From Planctomycetota bacterium (GTDB taxonomy: Bacteria > Planctomycetota > Phycisphaerae > Phycisphaerales > SM1A02), in assembly GCA_021414025.1 (NCBI GenBank), contig JAIOPG010000002.1, positions 1-64,000 on the forward strand: a stretch of DNA of 64,000 bases, written 5' to 3'. Shown piece after piece: positions 10,202 through 18,312 of the stretch. A program made the position numbers and the translations under genes. How positions within the stretch are numbered: position 1 is the stretch's first letter; each line of letters begins with the position of its first letter. Under the pieces are notes generated by a model. That model ran no database searches. It had not been told where the DNA came from and saw nothing but the letters and a program-made list of their open reading frames with translations.

Positions 10202-10714
10202 TCAACGCTTGCTGAACTGGAAGCGACGGCGGGCGCCGGACTGTCCGTACTTCTTCCGCTCGACCTTGCGGGCGTCGCGGGTGAGGAAGTTGTTGTCCCG
10301 GAGCACGGTCTCCAGCGTCGGGTCATAGGCCATCACGGCGCGGGCCAGGGCCAGGATCATGGCGCCGGTCTGCCCGGTCACGCCGCCGCCGTTGCAGCTG
10401 GCGCGGATGTCGATCTGACCCTTGATGCCGGTCTTCTCGACCACGGCGAGGATGTTCTTGCGATCGCGCTCCTCGACGAAGAACTGCTCGAAGTCGCGGT
10501 CATTCACCTTGAACTCGCCGGCTCCGGGCTTGACGCGCAGGCGGGCGATGGAAGTCTTGCGGCGGCCGGTGGCCCACCACCAGCCGAACTTGTCGGCCGG
10601 CTCCTGGGCGCGAAGCGGACGCGGAGCGGGCGGGGCCTTCACGGCGACCGCCGGGGCGAACTCACCCTCGTCGCGATCCTGGTTTCGATCCTGGTATTTG
10701 TCTTGGTTTCTCAT
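10202..10714 (-). CDS. rpsI: 30S ribosomal protein uS9
   Basis: Small-subunit protein whose C-terminal tail reaches the P-site tRNA. The conserved body runs from WATGRRKTSIARLRV through GGGVTGQTGA to the basic tail ending RRRFQFSKR, where the invariant terminal arginine supports completeness. There is an additional N-terminal arm of about 45 residues, Asp/Gln-rich then Pro/Ala-rich, absent from E. coli S9 (130 residues). It lies 8 bases downstream of rplM, the standard bacterial rplM-rpsI operon. Confidence 0.97.
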   Translation of the reverse strand: MRNQDKYQDRNQDRDEGEFAPAVAVKAPPAPRPLRAQEPADKFGWWWATGRRKTSIARLRVKPGAGEFKVNDRDFEQFFVEERDRKNILAVVEKTGIKGQIDIRASCNGGGVTGQTGAMILALARAVMAYDPTLETVLRDNNFLTRDARKVERKKYGQSGARRRFQFSKR

Positions 10715-10722
10715 GGAGTTGC

Positions 10723-11184
10723 TCAGCGCGTGGCCGGTGCCTTTCGTGACTTGATGACGAGCTTGGTCGGCTTCTGCGCAGCGAAGGTGTGCTCAGTGCC
10801 GGCGAACACGCGAAGGCGGGTGCGCATCACACGGCCGAGGCGGCCGCGGGGCAGCATGCGGATGATGGCTTCCGAGACCAGTGTCGTCGGATCGTCAGCC
10901 AGCACCGTGCGGTAGCTGCGCACGCGCAGTCCGCCCGGATAGCCGCTCCATCGGCGCAGCGTCTTTTGATCGAGCTTGCGTCCCGTGATCGCCACGCTGG
11001 AAGCGTTGGTGATGATCACGCCCTCGCCGCAATCGACGTTGGGCGTGTAGTTGGGCAGATGCTTGCCCATCAGAACGGTCGCGACTTCGGTGGCAAGGCG
11101 GCCCAGCACCATCTTGGAGGCGTCGACATGCCTCCAGGAAAGTTTGGTGGTGCCGGGCTTGATGAATGTGGTTTGGCGTGGCAT
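10723..11184 (-). CDS. rplM: 50S ribosomal protein uL13
   Basis: An early-assembling large-subunit protein of 153 residues. Recognisable segments are WRHVDASKMVLGRLATEVA, LMGKHLPNYTPNVDCGEGV, GRKLDQKTLRRWSGYPGGLR and MLPRGRLGRVM. ATG at 11182-11184, with a leader of about 35 bases containing a small hairpin and a strong upstream promoter. First gene of the rplM-rpsI operon. Confidence 0.97.
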   Translation of the reverse strand: MPRQTTFIKPGTTKLSWRHVDASKMVLGRLATEVATVLMGKHLPNYTPNVDCGEGVIITNASSVAITGRKLDQKTLRRWSGYPGGLRVRSYRTVLADDPTTLVSEAIIRMLPRGRLGRVMRTRLRVFAGTEHTFAAQKPTKLVIKSRKAPATR

Positions 11185-11195
11185 TTGAATTGTTT

Positions 11196-11211
11196 CCGGC
11201 AAATAAGCCGG
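11196..11211 (-). other. Small stem-loop in the rplM leader
   Basis: CCGGC and GCCGG flank a six-base AT loop, between the predicted -10 box and the rplM ATG. It could be a leader element for ribosomal-protein feedback or an mRNA-stabilising 5' hairpin; neither is shown. Confidence 0.4.
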
Positions 11212-11218
11212 GTTGAGG

Positions 11219-11246
11219 AGGATAGAAAGTATGGCGTTTCTGTCAA
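11219..11246 (-). promoter_or_regulatory. Sigma70-type promoter of rplM-rpsI
   Basis: On the minus strand a perfect -35 box TTGACA (11241-11246) and a -10 box TATCCT (11219-11224) are separated by 16 bases, about 35 bases before the rplM start. This is the best consensus promoter seen in the window. Confidence 0.75.
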
Positions 11247-11336
11247 GAGGTCGGGGGGTCTTTCGGCCCCGGATCGAGCCTCGGAGCCGCTTCAAGGGAG
11301 GAATCCCGGGGTTCCCGATTCAGGTACCTTCGCAAA

Positions 11337-12755
11337 ATGCACCGATTTCTGCACGCCACCGCCATCTGGTTGCTGATTCTTGGGCTGGCGGCATTCTCGA
11401 TCTACGAGCCACATCGATCCGAGACCCAGGAAATCGATGGCGACGACGCCGCTTCGAAGGCCATGTGGGAGGGGGAGAGCCTCTCTTCCGCCACGGAAAT
11501 GCGCGGCCGGCTGCTGGTGCTCTCGCAGAGCATGAGCGGGCCCGCGGGAGCCCTGCCCTTGAAGGAGCTGATCCTGGGCGACGAGCCCTTCGACCAGCTG
11601 GCCAGCGCGATCCTTCTGGCCAGCCGCGGCGCCAACGCCGAGGCCACCGAGCAGATCGATCTCGCCGAGAAGGGATTCAAGGAATACGACGAGGCGCAGG
11701 ACGCCGCCCCGCTGGTCGAGGCGACCCGCGCCGCCGTGAACTCCTGGCCGATGGAAGGCGCGGTCAATTCCAACGGGCAGGTCCTCTCGCCCAACTCGGC
11801 GCAATTTGAACTGCTGCGCGAGCGCCTCGGCTGGTTCGGCGAATTCGCCCAGGCCCGAATCGCCGGCGACGCGCAATTGACCGAGCAGCTTCGCATGGAC
11901 GACATGCGATTCCTGGTGGTGCTCATGATCGCGGCCCTGTGGTTCTTCGGGGTCGGGCTCTGCGGCCTCGTCGCCCTGATAGTCCTGGGCATCCTCGGGC
12001 TGAGCGCCAAGATTCGCTCGGGCTTCGCGGTGCAGCCAAGCACTTCGCTCATTCTCGGCGAGACCTTCGTGGCCTGGTTCGTTCTTTTCCTGGCGCTTCA
12101 ATTTGCAACGATGCTTATGCCGATCGATCACGAGTCGCCGCTGCGACTGGTGCTCACCGGCGCGATCATGTTCGCCAGCCTGGGCTCGCTGGGCTGGGCC
12201 AAATACCGCGGGCTTTCATTCGCGAGAATCCGGGACCTTGCGGGGCTGCGCTGGAATGGCGGATTTTTCCGCTTCCTCTGGCAATCGGCGATTTCCTACG
12301 CAACGGCCCTGCCGTTGATGGGGCTGGGCCTGCTCATCGGCATGGCGATGGGCTGGCTGATGGACGTACCCAACCTCGGCAATCCCTCGCATCCGATCCA
12401 GCAGCTCATTGATCACGCGGATCCGCTGGAACTCTGCATGCTCTTCGCTCTGGCGTGCATCGCCGCGCCGATCGTCGAGGAAACCATCTTTCGCGGCCTG
12501 CTGTACGGGCATCTTCGGCAGGGCACCGCCACGTGGGGCGTGCTCGGCTCGATGCTTTTCTCGATGGTGATCAGCGGCGGGCTCTTCGCCGCCATCCATC
12601 CGCAGGGCATGTTCGTGGCGCCGGCGCTGGCGGGGCTCGCCTGCGGCTTCTGCATCACCCGCGAGTGGAGCGGCAGCGTTTTCCCGGGGATGGTCGCGCA
12701 TGGAATCCAGAACGCGACCGTGATCGGGCTGAATGTGATTCTCTTCCATGCCTGA
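11337..12755 (+). CDS. CPBP-family intramembrane metalloprotease
   Basis: A 472-residue membrane protein. A first hydrophobic segment (about 8-22) is followed by a soluble stretch of about 160 residues, then several membrane helices. The C-terminal half has the CPBP/Abi motifs: EETIFRGLLYG (Glu-Glu and Arg), FAAIHPQG (His) and HGIQN. The family includes CAAX-type prenyl proteases and bacteriocin-immunity proteins; the substrate is unknown. The N-terminal soluble domain is an addition to the usual short form and is not recognised. Confidence 0.88.
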   Translation: MHRFLHATAIWLLILGLAAFSIYEPHRSETQEIDGDDAASKAMWEGESLSSATEMRGRLLVLSQSMSGPAGALPLKELILGDEPFDQLASAILLASRGANAEATEQIDLAEKGFKEYDEAQDAAPLVEATRAAVNSWPMEGAVNSNGQVLSPNSAQFELLRERLGWFGEFAQARIAGDAQLTEQLRMDDMRFLVVLMIAALWFFGVGLCGLVALIVLGILGLSAKIRSGFAVQPSTSLILGETFVAWFVLFLALQFATMLMPIDHESPLRLVLTGAIMFASLGSLGWAKYRGLSFARIRDLAGLRWNGGFFRFLWQSAISYATALPLMGLGLLIGMAMGWLMDVPNLGNPSHPIQQLIDHADPLELCMLFALACIAAPIVEETIFRGLLYGHLRQGTATWGVLGSMLFSMVISGGLFAAIHPQGMFVAPALAGLACGFCITREWSGSVFPGMVAHGIQNATVIGLNVILFHA

Positions 12756-12809
12756 AGCCGGCCGCGCATCCTGGCAACCGGTGCATCGATGCCCACAGCG
12801 CCGCGAGGC

Positions 12810-13439
12810 TCAGGTGAGCTCGACGGTCCAGTAGGCCTCGTCCAGGAAAGTCTTCCAGCTCTGGTACTTCGGGCTGCCCAGGCGCAGGGCGATCGCCGGA
12901 TTCCGCTTCGGGCGGAAGGGCGGACGGATCAGTCGCATGCCCGCCTCGATCGGCGTGCGTCCTCCCTTGCGGGCGTTGCATTTCACGCAGGCGCAGACCA
13001 GGTTCTCCCACATGTTCTCGCCGCCCTGCACGCGCGGCTTGACGTGGTCCAGGGTGAGCTCCTTGGTCGAGAAGTGCCGGCCGCAGTACTGGCAGCGGCT
13101 CTCGTCGCGGGCGTAGATGTTGCGTCGGTTCAGCTTCACCTGCTGCTTCGGGAAGCGGTCGTAGCGGAAGAGCCGGATGATCTTGGGCACCGCGATCACC
13201 AGTCGCGCCGTGTGCACCCAGTCGTGCTGCTCGGACTCGTACTCGCGCTGCAGCGCGGAGACCTCGCTCCACGAAGTGAAGGAGTAGTTCATGTAGGAGC
13301 CATCCTCGACGGAGATGACTTCGGCGAGTTCACGGAAGAGGAGCGAAAAGGCACGGGCGGCATCGATGATGCGGATCGCACCGTAGAGCCGATTCAGAAC
13401 CAAGACGCGGGCATCAAGAGCCGATGCGAGCGAAGTCAT
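12810..13439 (-). CDS. HNH endonuclease domain protein
   Basis: About 209 residues. The HNH core is C-terminal of the middle: CQYCGRHF, TLDHVKPRVQGGENMWENLV, then CVKCNARKGG. Two CxxC pairs bind structural zinc and the DH/N residues form the metal-dependent nuclease site. This HNH_5-like form is common as a chromosomal single gene in planctomycetes and cyanobacteria; its biological role is not established. The start is taken as ATG 13439 (MTSLASALDARVL); a longer frame to 13526 looks non-coding. Confidence 0.87.
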   Translation of the reverse strand: MTSLASALDARVLVLNRLYGAIRIIDAARAFSLLFRELAEVISVEDGSYMNYSFTSWSEVSALQREYESEQHDWVHTARLVIAVPKIIRLFRYDRFPKQQVKLNRRNIYARDESRCQYCGRHFSTKELTLDHVKPRVQGGENMWENLVCACVKCNARKGGRTPIEAGMRLIRPPFRPKRNPAIALRLGSPKYQSWKTFLDEAYWTVELT

Positions 13440-13538
13440 CCGGACGAACCTCCAAACACCCGCTTCCGCGGGCACTGCGAGTCTATCGTAACGCTCAATT
13501 GGACCGAGTCCATCGAAGAGTTGCACAGAGGGGGCATA

Positions 13539-14243
13539 TTACGAGGTTATGGACGGCTCCAGGTCGAGCCACGCGAGTTGTCGATCCAGTTTCTGAGGTA
13601 GAAGCACGATGGGGGTATCGGCCGGAACATGCTCGCGGATGAGCGAAAGCAGCAGTTTCCGCGGCAGAATTCCCTCGCCCAGCGGGGCGGCTTCGGTTTC
13701 GCCCGCGGCGTTGATGCGGAGGTCACCCAGCATCACCAGCGCGGCCCGCGGCGCCAGCGACTCCATCATCCGGCGAAGATGGTCCTCGACGCGCTCCAGC
13801 ATGTCGGCGGTGAGCATCTCGGCGGGGTTCAGGGCGAGTTCGAAGGGCTCATCCGGATGGTCGCGCAGGAATTGCAGGCCGCCCTGCGGATCCGCCAGCA
13901 CATGCCGCGCGTGCGGGCGGAAACAGATCGTGCGCTTCGAGGCGGTCAGCATCGGACCAACGCGCCGGGCAAACGCATCCAGTGCCGCGCGGCCGGGGCT
14001 TCGCCAGTTGCGCGGATCCTCGCCGAAAAGATCGGCGGCAAGCGTTCCGCTGTACATCAGAAGCCGTGGCGAGATCTGATCGATGTCGGCGAGGAAGTGC
14101 GCGCCCAGCGGATTGCCATCGATCCATGCCGCGGCGATCTCGTTCGCCTTCCCCAGCCGGGTCACGATGCCGTCGCAGGGCAGCGGCGTCTGCCCGGTCA
14201 TCGCGGCGAGTGCGCGGCAGTCATGAAGGACATGCAGGTTCAC
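13539..14243 (-). CDS. Hypothetical protein, TIM-barrel sugar-isomerase-like
   Basis: A 234-residue protein of uncertain family. Alternating strand-helix segments such as TICFRPHARHVL, FELALNPAEML, ALVMLGDLRI and PLGEGILPRKLLLSLIREHVP resemble xylose-isomerase-like TIM barrels (sugar phosphate isomerase/epimerase, AP endonuclease 2), although the usual metal-binding Glu/His set is not clearly retained. It lies between the HNH gene (same strand) and the divergent DUF1080 gene. Confidence 0.5.
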   Translation of the reverse strand: MNLHVLHDCRALAAMTGQTPLPCDGIVTRLGKANEIAAAWIDGNPLGAHFLADIDQISPRLLMYSGTLAADLFGEDPRNWRSPGRAALDAFARRVGPMLTASKRTICFRPHARHVLADPQGGLQFLRDHPDEPFELALNPAEMLTADMLERVEDHLRRMMESLAPRAALVMLGDLRINAAGETEAAPLGEGILPRKLLLSLIREHVPADTPIVLLPQKLDRQLAWLDLEPSITS

Positions 14244-14294
14244 GCCGCGATGCTAATCCCTCCGCCGCTGCGGGAGCGCAGCTAGATTAGAAGG

Positions 14295-15674
14295 ATGAAG
14301 ATCCATGCACACGCAGTGGTTGGAATGCTTGCGGCCTTCGCGATGAGTTTGACTGCGGCCGCCCAGTCTCCCGCTCCGTCGGCCGGCACCGACGGATTCA
14401 CGCCGCTCTTCAACGGCAAGGACTTGTCCGGCTGGGTGAACGTCAACACGTCGCCGGAAACCTGGAGCGCACGGAATGGCGAGATCTTCTGCACCGGCTC
14501 GCCGACGGGCGTGCTCCGCACCGAGAAGCCCTATCGCAACTTTGTGCTGGAGCTGGAGTGGATGCATGAAAAACCCGATGGCAACTCCGGGCTCTTCATC
14601 TGGAGCGATCCGGTCACCGCCAAGGGGCAGCCCTTTACCCGCGCCGTCGAGGTGCAGATCATGCTCGGCGGCGAGTCGCGCGACGGCGACAAGCTGCTCT
14701 ACACGAGCCAGGGGGACATCTTCTCGATCCACGGCGCTGTGATGACGCCGGATCGACCCCATCCGGCGGGCTGGTCGCGCTGCCTGCCCAGCGAGAATCG
14801 CACCAAGGGCGCCGGCGAATGGAACCACTACCGCGTCACGGCCCTCGACGGCACCATCAAGCTCGAGATCAACGGCAAGGAAGTCAGCGGCGCCCGCGAC
14901 GTGAATCCTCGCGAGGGCTACATCTGCCTGGAGAGCGAGGGTTCGCCCGTTCACTTCCGAAATCTTCGCATCAAGGAGCTGCCCGCGGGCGACGCGCTTG
15001 CCGCCAATTCGAAATGTCTGCCCGACGAAGGATTCCGATCCATCTTCGACGGATCGCTCCGGGGATGGAAGGAATTGCCTGGTTTCGCAGGCCACTGGAA
15101 GGCGCAGGATTGGAAACTGGCCTATGACGGTCGCGGCGAAACGCTGTGGAGCGTCAAGCGCTACGGCGATTTTGAAATGATCGCGGACTGGCGATGGAGC
15201 GGCACCTCGACCAAGGCGAAGGTGCCCGTGGTTCGCAAGGACGGCACCACGCCGGTGGGCACGGATGGCAAGCAGGAGACGGTCGAGATCGACGAATTCG
15301 GCGACAGCGGCATCTATCTGCGCGGCAACGACAAGAGCCAGGTCAACATCTGGTGCTGGCCGATCGGCAGCGGCGAGGTCTACGGCTATCGAACGGATCC
15401 ATCGCAACCCCCCGAAGTGCGCGCGGGCGTGACACCCACTGAGAAGGCCGACGCCGAGCCGGGCAAGTGGAACCGCATGAAGATTCGAATTCAGGGTGAG
15501 CGGCTTTGGGTCGAGTTGAACGGCAAGTCGGTGGTGAGCAATGCCCGACTTCCCGGGGTGCCCGTGGACGGCCCGATTGCGCTGCAACATCACGGCGCGC
15601 CGATCGAATTCGCCAACCTCTACATTCGGGAACTGCCCCCGACGATGGAACCGCCGGCCGAAGCCAAGCCCTGA
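14295..15674 (+). CDS. Secreted protein with two DUF1080 (3-keto-disaccharide hydrolase-type) domains
   Basis: A 459-residue protein with a signal peptide (MKIHAHAVVGMLAAFAMSL, Ala-rich cleavage region near 22). Two concanavalin-like DUF1080 domains follow: residues about 35-230, opening FTPLFNGKDLSGW, and about 245-450, opening FRSIFDGSLRGW. Each carries WNHYRV/WNRMKI, GNSGLF/GDSGIYLR and a closing FRNLRIKEL/FANLYIREL strand. The family is abundant in planctomycetes and includes 3-keto-glycoside hydrolases acting on polysaccharide-derived sugars. The duplicated arrangement is less usual than a single domain. Confidence 0.9.
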   Translation: MKIHAHAVVGMLAAFAMSLTAAAQSPAPSAGTDGFTPLFNGKDLSGWVNVNTSPETWSARNGEIFCTGSPTGVLRTEKPYRNFVLELEWMHEKPDGNSGLFIWSDPVTAKGQPFTRAVEVQIMLGGESRDGDKLLYTSQGDIFSIHGAVMTPDRPHPAGWSRCLPSENRTKGAGEWNHYRVTALDGTIKLEINGKEVSGARDVNPREGYICLESEGSPVHFRNLRIKELPAGDALAANSKCLPDEGFRSIFDGSLRGWKELPGFAGHWKAQDWKLAYDGRGETLWSVKRYGDFEMIADWRWSGTSTKAKVPVVRKDGTTPVGTDGKQETVEIDEFGDSGIYLRGNDKSQVNIWCWPIGSGEVYGYRTDPSQPPEVRAGVTPTEKADAEPGKWNRMKIRIQGERLWVELNGKSVVSNARLPGVPVDGPIALQHHGAPIEFANLYIRELPPTMEPPAEAKP

Positions 15675-15739
15675 TCGTCCCCGACCGGGTTGGGCGCAGG
15701 CGGAAAATGAAAATCGCCCCGTGTCATTCACGGGGCGAT
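15675..15739 (-). terminator. Intrinsic terminator of the rpsP-trmD-rplS operon
   Basis: An 11-bp perfect stem (15713-15723 pairing with 15729-15739, core CGCCCCGTG/CACGGGGCG, loop TCATT). Read on the minus strand it is followed by TTTTCATTTT, so it terminates rplS transcription. In the plus direction only a weak AGTTT follows, so it may also act on the DUF1080 transcript. Confidence 0.85.
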
Positions 15740-15764
15740 AGTTTGAATCAATGGGAAACGAAGC

Positions 15765-16190
15765 TTATTCCGCGGCAGCGGCGGCCGGTGTCGTGTCGGT
15801 GGCCTGCAGTGCGGCCTCCAGACCCTTCAAGCCGCGGCGCTGATCGCGCAGGCGGCGGCTCTTGCCGGTGCGCTCGCGCAGGAAGTAGAGCTTGGCGCGG
15901 CGGGCGTCGCCGCGACGGACCACATCGATCTTGGCGATGCGCGGCGAGTGCATCGGGAAGATGCGCTCCACGCCCTCGTTGGCCACGATGCGGCGCACGG
16001 TGATGGTGTGGTTCACGCCACGGCCCTTCTGGGCGATCAGCACGCCCTGGAAAACCTGGACGCGCTCCTTGTCGCCTTCGACGATCTTGTAATGCACGTC
16101 GATGGTGTCGCCGACGTTGCAATTGGGCAATTGCTTGCCGCTCTTGAGTTGGGAGGAAAGAAGCTCTTCGATCAACAGTTGACGGTTCAT
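15765..16190 (-). CDS. rplS: 50S ribosomal protein bL19
   Basis: Large-subunit protein at the 30S-50S interface. 141 residues from ATG 16190 (an upstream alternative adds four residues). Recognisable parts are NVGDTIDVHYKIVEGDKERVQVFQGVLIA, GVNHTITVRRIV, GVERIFPMHSPRI and KLYFLRERTGKSRRLRD. A C-terminal Thr/Ala-rich tail of about 20 residues goes beyond the usual E. coli length (115). Last gene of the operon, directly before a strong terminator. Confidence 0.97.
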   Translation of the reverse strand: MNRQLLIEELLSSQLKSGKQLPNCNVGDTIDVHYKIVEGDKERVQVFQGVLIAQKGRGVNHTITVRRIVANEGVERIFPMHSPRIAKIDVVRRGDARRAKLYFLRERTGKSRRLRDQRRGLKGLEAALQATDTTPAAAAAE

Positions 16191-16260
16191 ATCCAGTCTC
16201 AATCTGGATCCGGGACGGATCCGTTTGGTTGTTCAGCTTTGGCTCTCGCCAATCCGCCGT

Positions 16261-16995
16261 TCAACACTTTCCACTTGGGCTCTGCGTCCCAGGGGTGGCA
16301 CTTCCAAATAAATCCGGCCGACGCACACGCGTGCGACTGACCGACTGTTCCAAACGCCACGCCTCGATCGAAGCGTGGTCTCCCGAGAGCAGGATCTCGG
16401 GAACCTCCCGGCCGCGCCACGAGCGCGGGCGGGTGTAGTGAGGGCAATCCAGAAGAGGATGGCCCTGTTCGTCGCGCAGACTGAAGGAGTCCTGCGCCGC
16501 CGAACATTCGTGCCCGAGCACTCCGGGAAGGAGCCGGGACACCGCGTCGATGACCAGCAGTGCGGGCAGTTCGCCGCCCGACACCGTGAAGTCGCCGACG
16601 CTCAACTCGAGAGGGCGAAGCTCTTCGATCGCCCGCTCGTCGATCCCCTCGTAGTGGCCTGCGATCAGCAGCAAACGCGGCTGTTGTGCAAGCCATTCCA
16701 CTCGGGATTGCCGCAGGGGTTCGCCCTGCGGAGTGAGCAGCACGCGGCACGCTGCTCGTGCGTCCAGTTTCTCGACCGCCTCGACCGCGTCGACGAGGGG
16801 GTCACACATGAAAACCATTCCGGGCCCGCCCCCGAAGGGTCGGTCATCCACCTTGCGGTGGGGCGGGCTGCTCCAAGACCTGATGTCATGCACATGGCAC
16901 TCCAGGGCTCCGCAGCTCGCCGCTCGGCCGGGGATGCTGGTCGCCAGAGGCGTGGCCATCATCTCCGGGAAAATCGTGAGGAGGTCAATGCGCAC
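16261..16995 (-). CDS. trmD: tRNA (guanine-37-N1)-methyltransferase
   Basis: SPOUT-class enzyme that methylates G37 and prevents +1 frameshifting. 244 residues. Motifs: MRIDLLTIFPEMM, DDRPFGGGPGMV, the trefoil-knot AdoMet site LLIAGHYEGIDERAIE, and LSVGDFTVSGGELPALLVIDAV; then HYTRPRSWRGREVPEILLSGDH. Sits between rpsP and rplS in the conserved order, but the rimM gene that normally separates rpsP and trmD is absent (only 21 bases lie between them). Confidence 0.97.
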   Translation of the reverse strand: MRIDLLTIFPEMMATPLATSIPGRAASCGALECHVHDIRSWSSPPHRKVDDRPFGGGPGMVFMCDPLVDAVEAVEKLDARAACRVLLTPQGEPLRQSRVEWLAQQPRLLLIAGHYEGIDERAIEELRPLELSVGDFTVSGGELPALLVIDAVSRLLPGVLGHECSAAQDSFSLRDEQGHPLLDCPHYTRPRSWRGREVPEILLSGDHASIEAWRLEQSVSRTRVRRPDLFGSATPGTQSPSGKC

Positions 16996-17016
16996 CTCCG
17001 TGTTCCTCGAAAGGCG

Positions 17017-17403
17017 TTACTCGCCCTTCGGAGTCTCCTCGGCAGCCGGAGCAGCGTCTTCGGCCGGCTTCGCTTCGCCGGCGGGCTTGGCCTCAACGAC
17101 GGGCTTGGGATGCTTGGAAACCTTCGAACGCACGGCGAGAGCCTTGATGGCAGCCGCCGGAATTGTTCCGCCAGCCTTCTTGATCAGGTTGGCGACCGTG
17201 GGGGAGGGCTGGGCGCCGACACTGAACCAGTGCTGCACGCGCTCCATGTTGAATTCATATTGCTTGCCTTCGGGGCCGGCCGGGTCGAACCAGCCGAGTT
17301 CCTCGATCACCGTTCCGTTGCGCGGGCAGCGCTTGTCCGCGGCGCAAAGGCGATAAGTTGGACGGTGGATCCGACCGAAACGCTTGAAACGTAATACGAC
17401 CAC
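17017..17403 (-). CDS. rpsP: 30S ribosomal protein bS16
   Basis: Assembly protein of the 30S body. The conserved part (about residues 1-85) contains VLRFKRFGRIHRPTYRLCAA, ELGWFDP and VQHWFSVGAQPSPTVANLIKKAG. It is followed by a tail of about 40 residues rich in Ala, Lys, Pro and Glu. GTG start at 17403 with GGAG 8 bases upstream. First gene of the operon. Confidence 0.96.
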   Translation of the reverse strand: MVVLRFKRFGRIHRPTYRLCAADKRCPRNGTVIEELGWFDPAGPEGKQYEFNMERVQHWFSVGAQPSPTVANLIKKAGGTIPAAAIKALAVRSKVSKHPKPVVEAKPAGEAKPAEDAAPAAEETPKGE

Positions 17404-17436
17404 TGGGGTTCTCCATCAGCCGCCTCCTCAGAACCC

Positions 17437-17453
17437 GTCGATCAGCGATCGAC
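17437..17453. other. Inverted repeat in the rpsP leader
   Basis: GTCGATC and GATCGAC are separated by AGC, about 34 bases upstream of the rpsP start. No T-run follows. A possible 5' leader hairpin. Confidence 0.35.
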
Positions 17454-17533
17454 TCGGCAGTTCCGTGTCTCGGTGGGGCGAACCATTACGGTCCGCCGTG
17501 CCGCGACATGCGGTGGGCAGGTGCGAATCGACG

Positions 17534-17562
17534 AGTGTAACCAAAGTTTCATTTCACGCCAA
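17534..17562 (-). promoter_or_regulatory. Candidate promoter of rpsP-trmD-rplS
   Basis: On the minus strand TTGGCG (17557-17562) and TACACT (17534-17539) are 17 bases apart. The sequence GGTTACACT around the -10 also occurs upstream of dnaN (-10 at about 27642-27647), which gives some support. The rest of the 206-bp gap 17404-17609 shows nothing else apart from the leader repeat. Confidence 0.45.
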
Positions 17563-17609
17563 CCGCTTCAACGATTCGAAGAAACCTCGATTCGGCCTTG
17601 AAATGGGCC

Positions 17610-18275
17610 TCAGGGATTGAAAAACAGGGCGATGCGCTCCGAATAGTTGATGGCAATCGTCTGGACGAACTTTTGGACGGGGTTGAAAAACCCCAGCATG
17701 CTCAGGGCGAAGATGCCCAGCCATCCATACTGCATCACCTGCGGGCTTTCGATCAGGTCGCGGGCGGGCCGCGAAATGCCCGCGAGAATCCGGGCTCCGT
17801 CCAGGGGGGGAATGGGCAGCAGGTTGAAAGCGGCCAGGAAGAGATTGAGCCAGCCGCCGGCATAAAGAAAAATCTGCAGATTGTCGTAGATCGGCTTCTG
17901 GCTCGGACCGCGCGCCAGCCAGATGCCCAGCGCCGTCAGCGCGACCGCCGCGATGGCGACGTTCATCAGCGGGCCCGCGAGGGCGACCAGCGCCTCGCCG
18001 CGGCGTCCCCAACGGAAACGGCTGGGATCGATCGGCATCATGCCCCAGGCGAATCCGGTGAGCGCGAAGAAGATGAGTGAGGTCGGGCCCATGTGCGTGA
18101 GCGGATTCAGGTTCATCCGGTTCATGTGTCGCGGCGTGTCGTCGCCCTGCCAGATCGCGGCCCATCCGTGGGCAAGCTCGTGCAGCATGATGCTCAGCAG
18201 CACCCAGAAGACCCAGCTCGCCAGGAGCACCGGGCTTCGTTCGTAGAGGTCGTGGATCCACCAGCCCGTCTGCAT
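17610..18275 (-). CDS. Site-2 protease family (M50) membrane metalloprotease
   Basis: A 221-residue multispanning protein. The zinc site is HELAHGWAA (HExxH) in the first hydrophobic block, with the second motif NLLPIPPLDGARIL (the NxxPxxxLDG signature) near residue 165. Short S2P enzymes without a PDZ domain such as this one cleave membrane-embedded substrates, often in stress or development signalling; no partner anti-sigma factor is nearby. ATG 18275 chosen; TTG 18281 is an alternative. Confidence 0.92.
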   Translation of the reverse strand: MQTGWWIHDLYERSPVLLASWVFWVLLSIMLHELAHGWAAIWQGDDTPRHMNRMNLNPLTHMGPTSLIFFALTGFAWGMMPIDPSRFRWGRRGEALVALAGPLMNVAIAAVALTALGIWLARGPSQKPIYDNLQIFLYAGGWLNLFLAAFNLLPIPPLDGARILAGISRPARDLIESPQVMQYGWLGIFALSMLGFFNPVQKFVQTIAINYSERIALFFNP

Positions 18276-18312
18276 GGTCAAAGAGTAGAAGATGTCGGCG
18301 ATGCGTGCGTGT

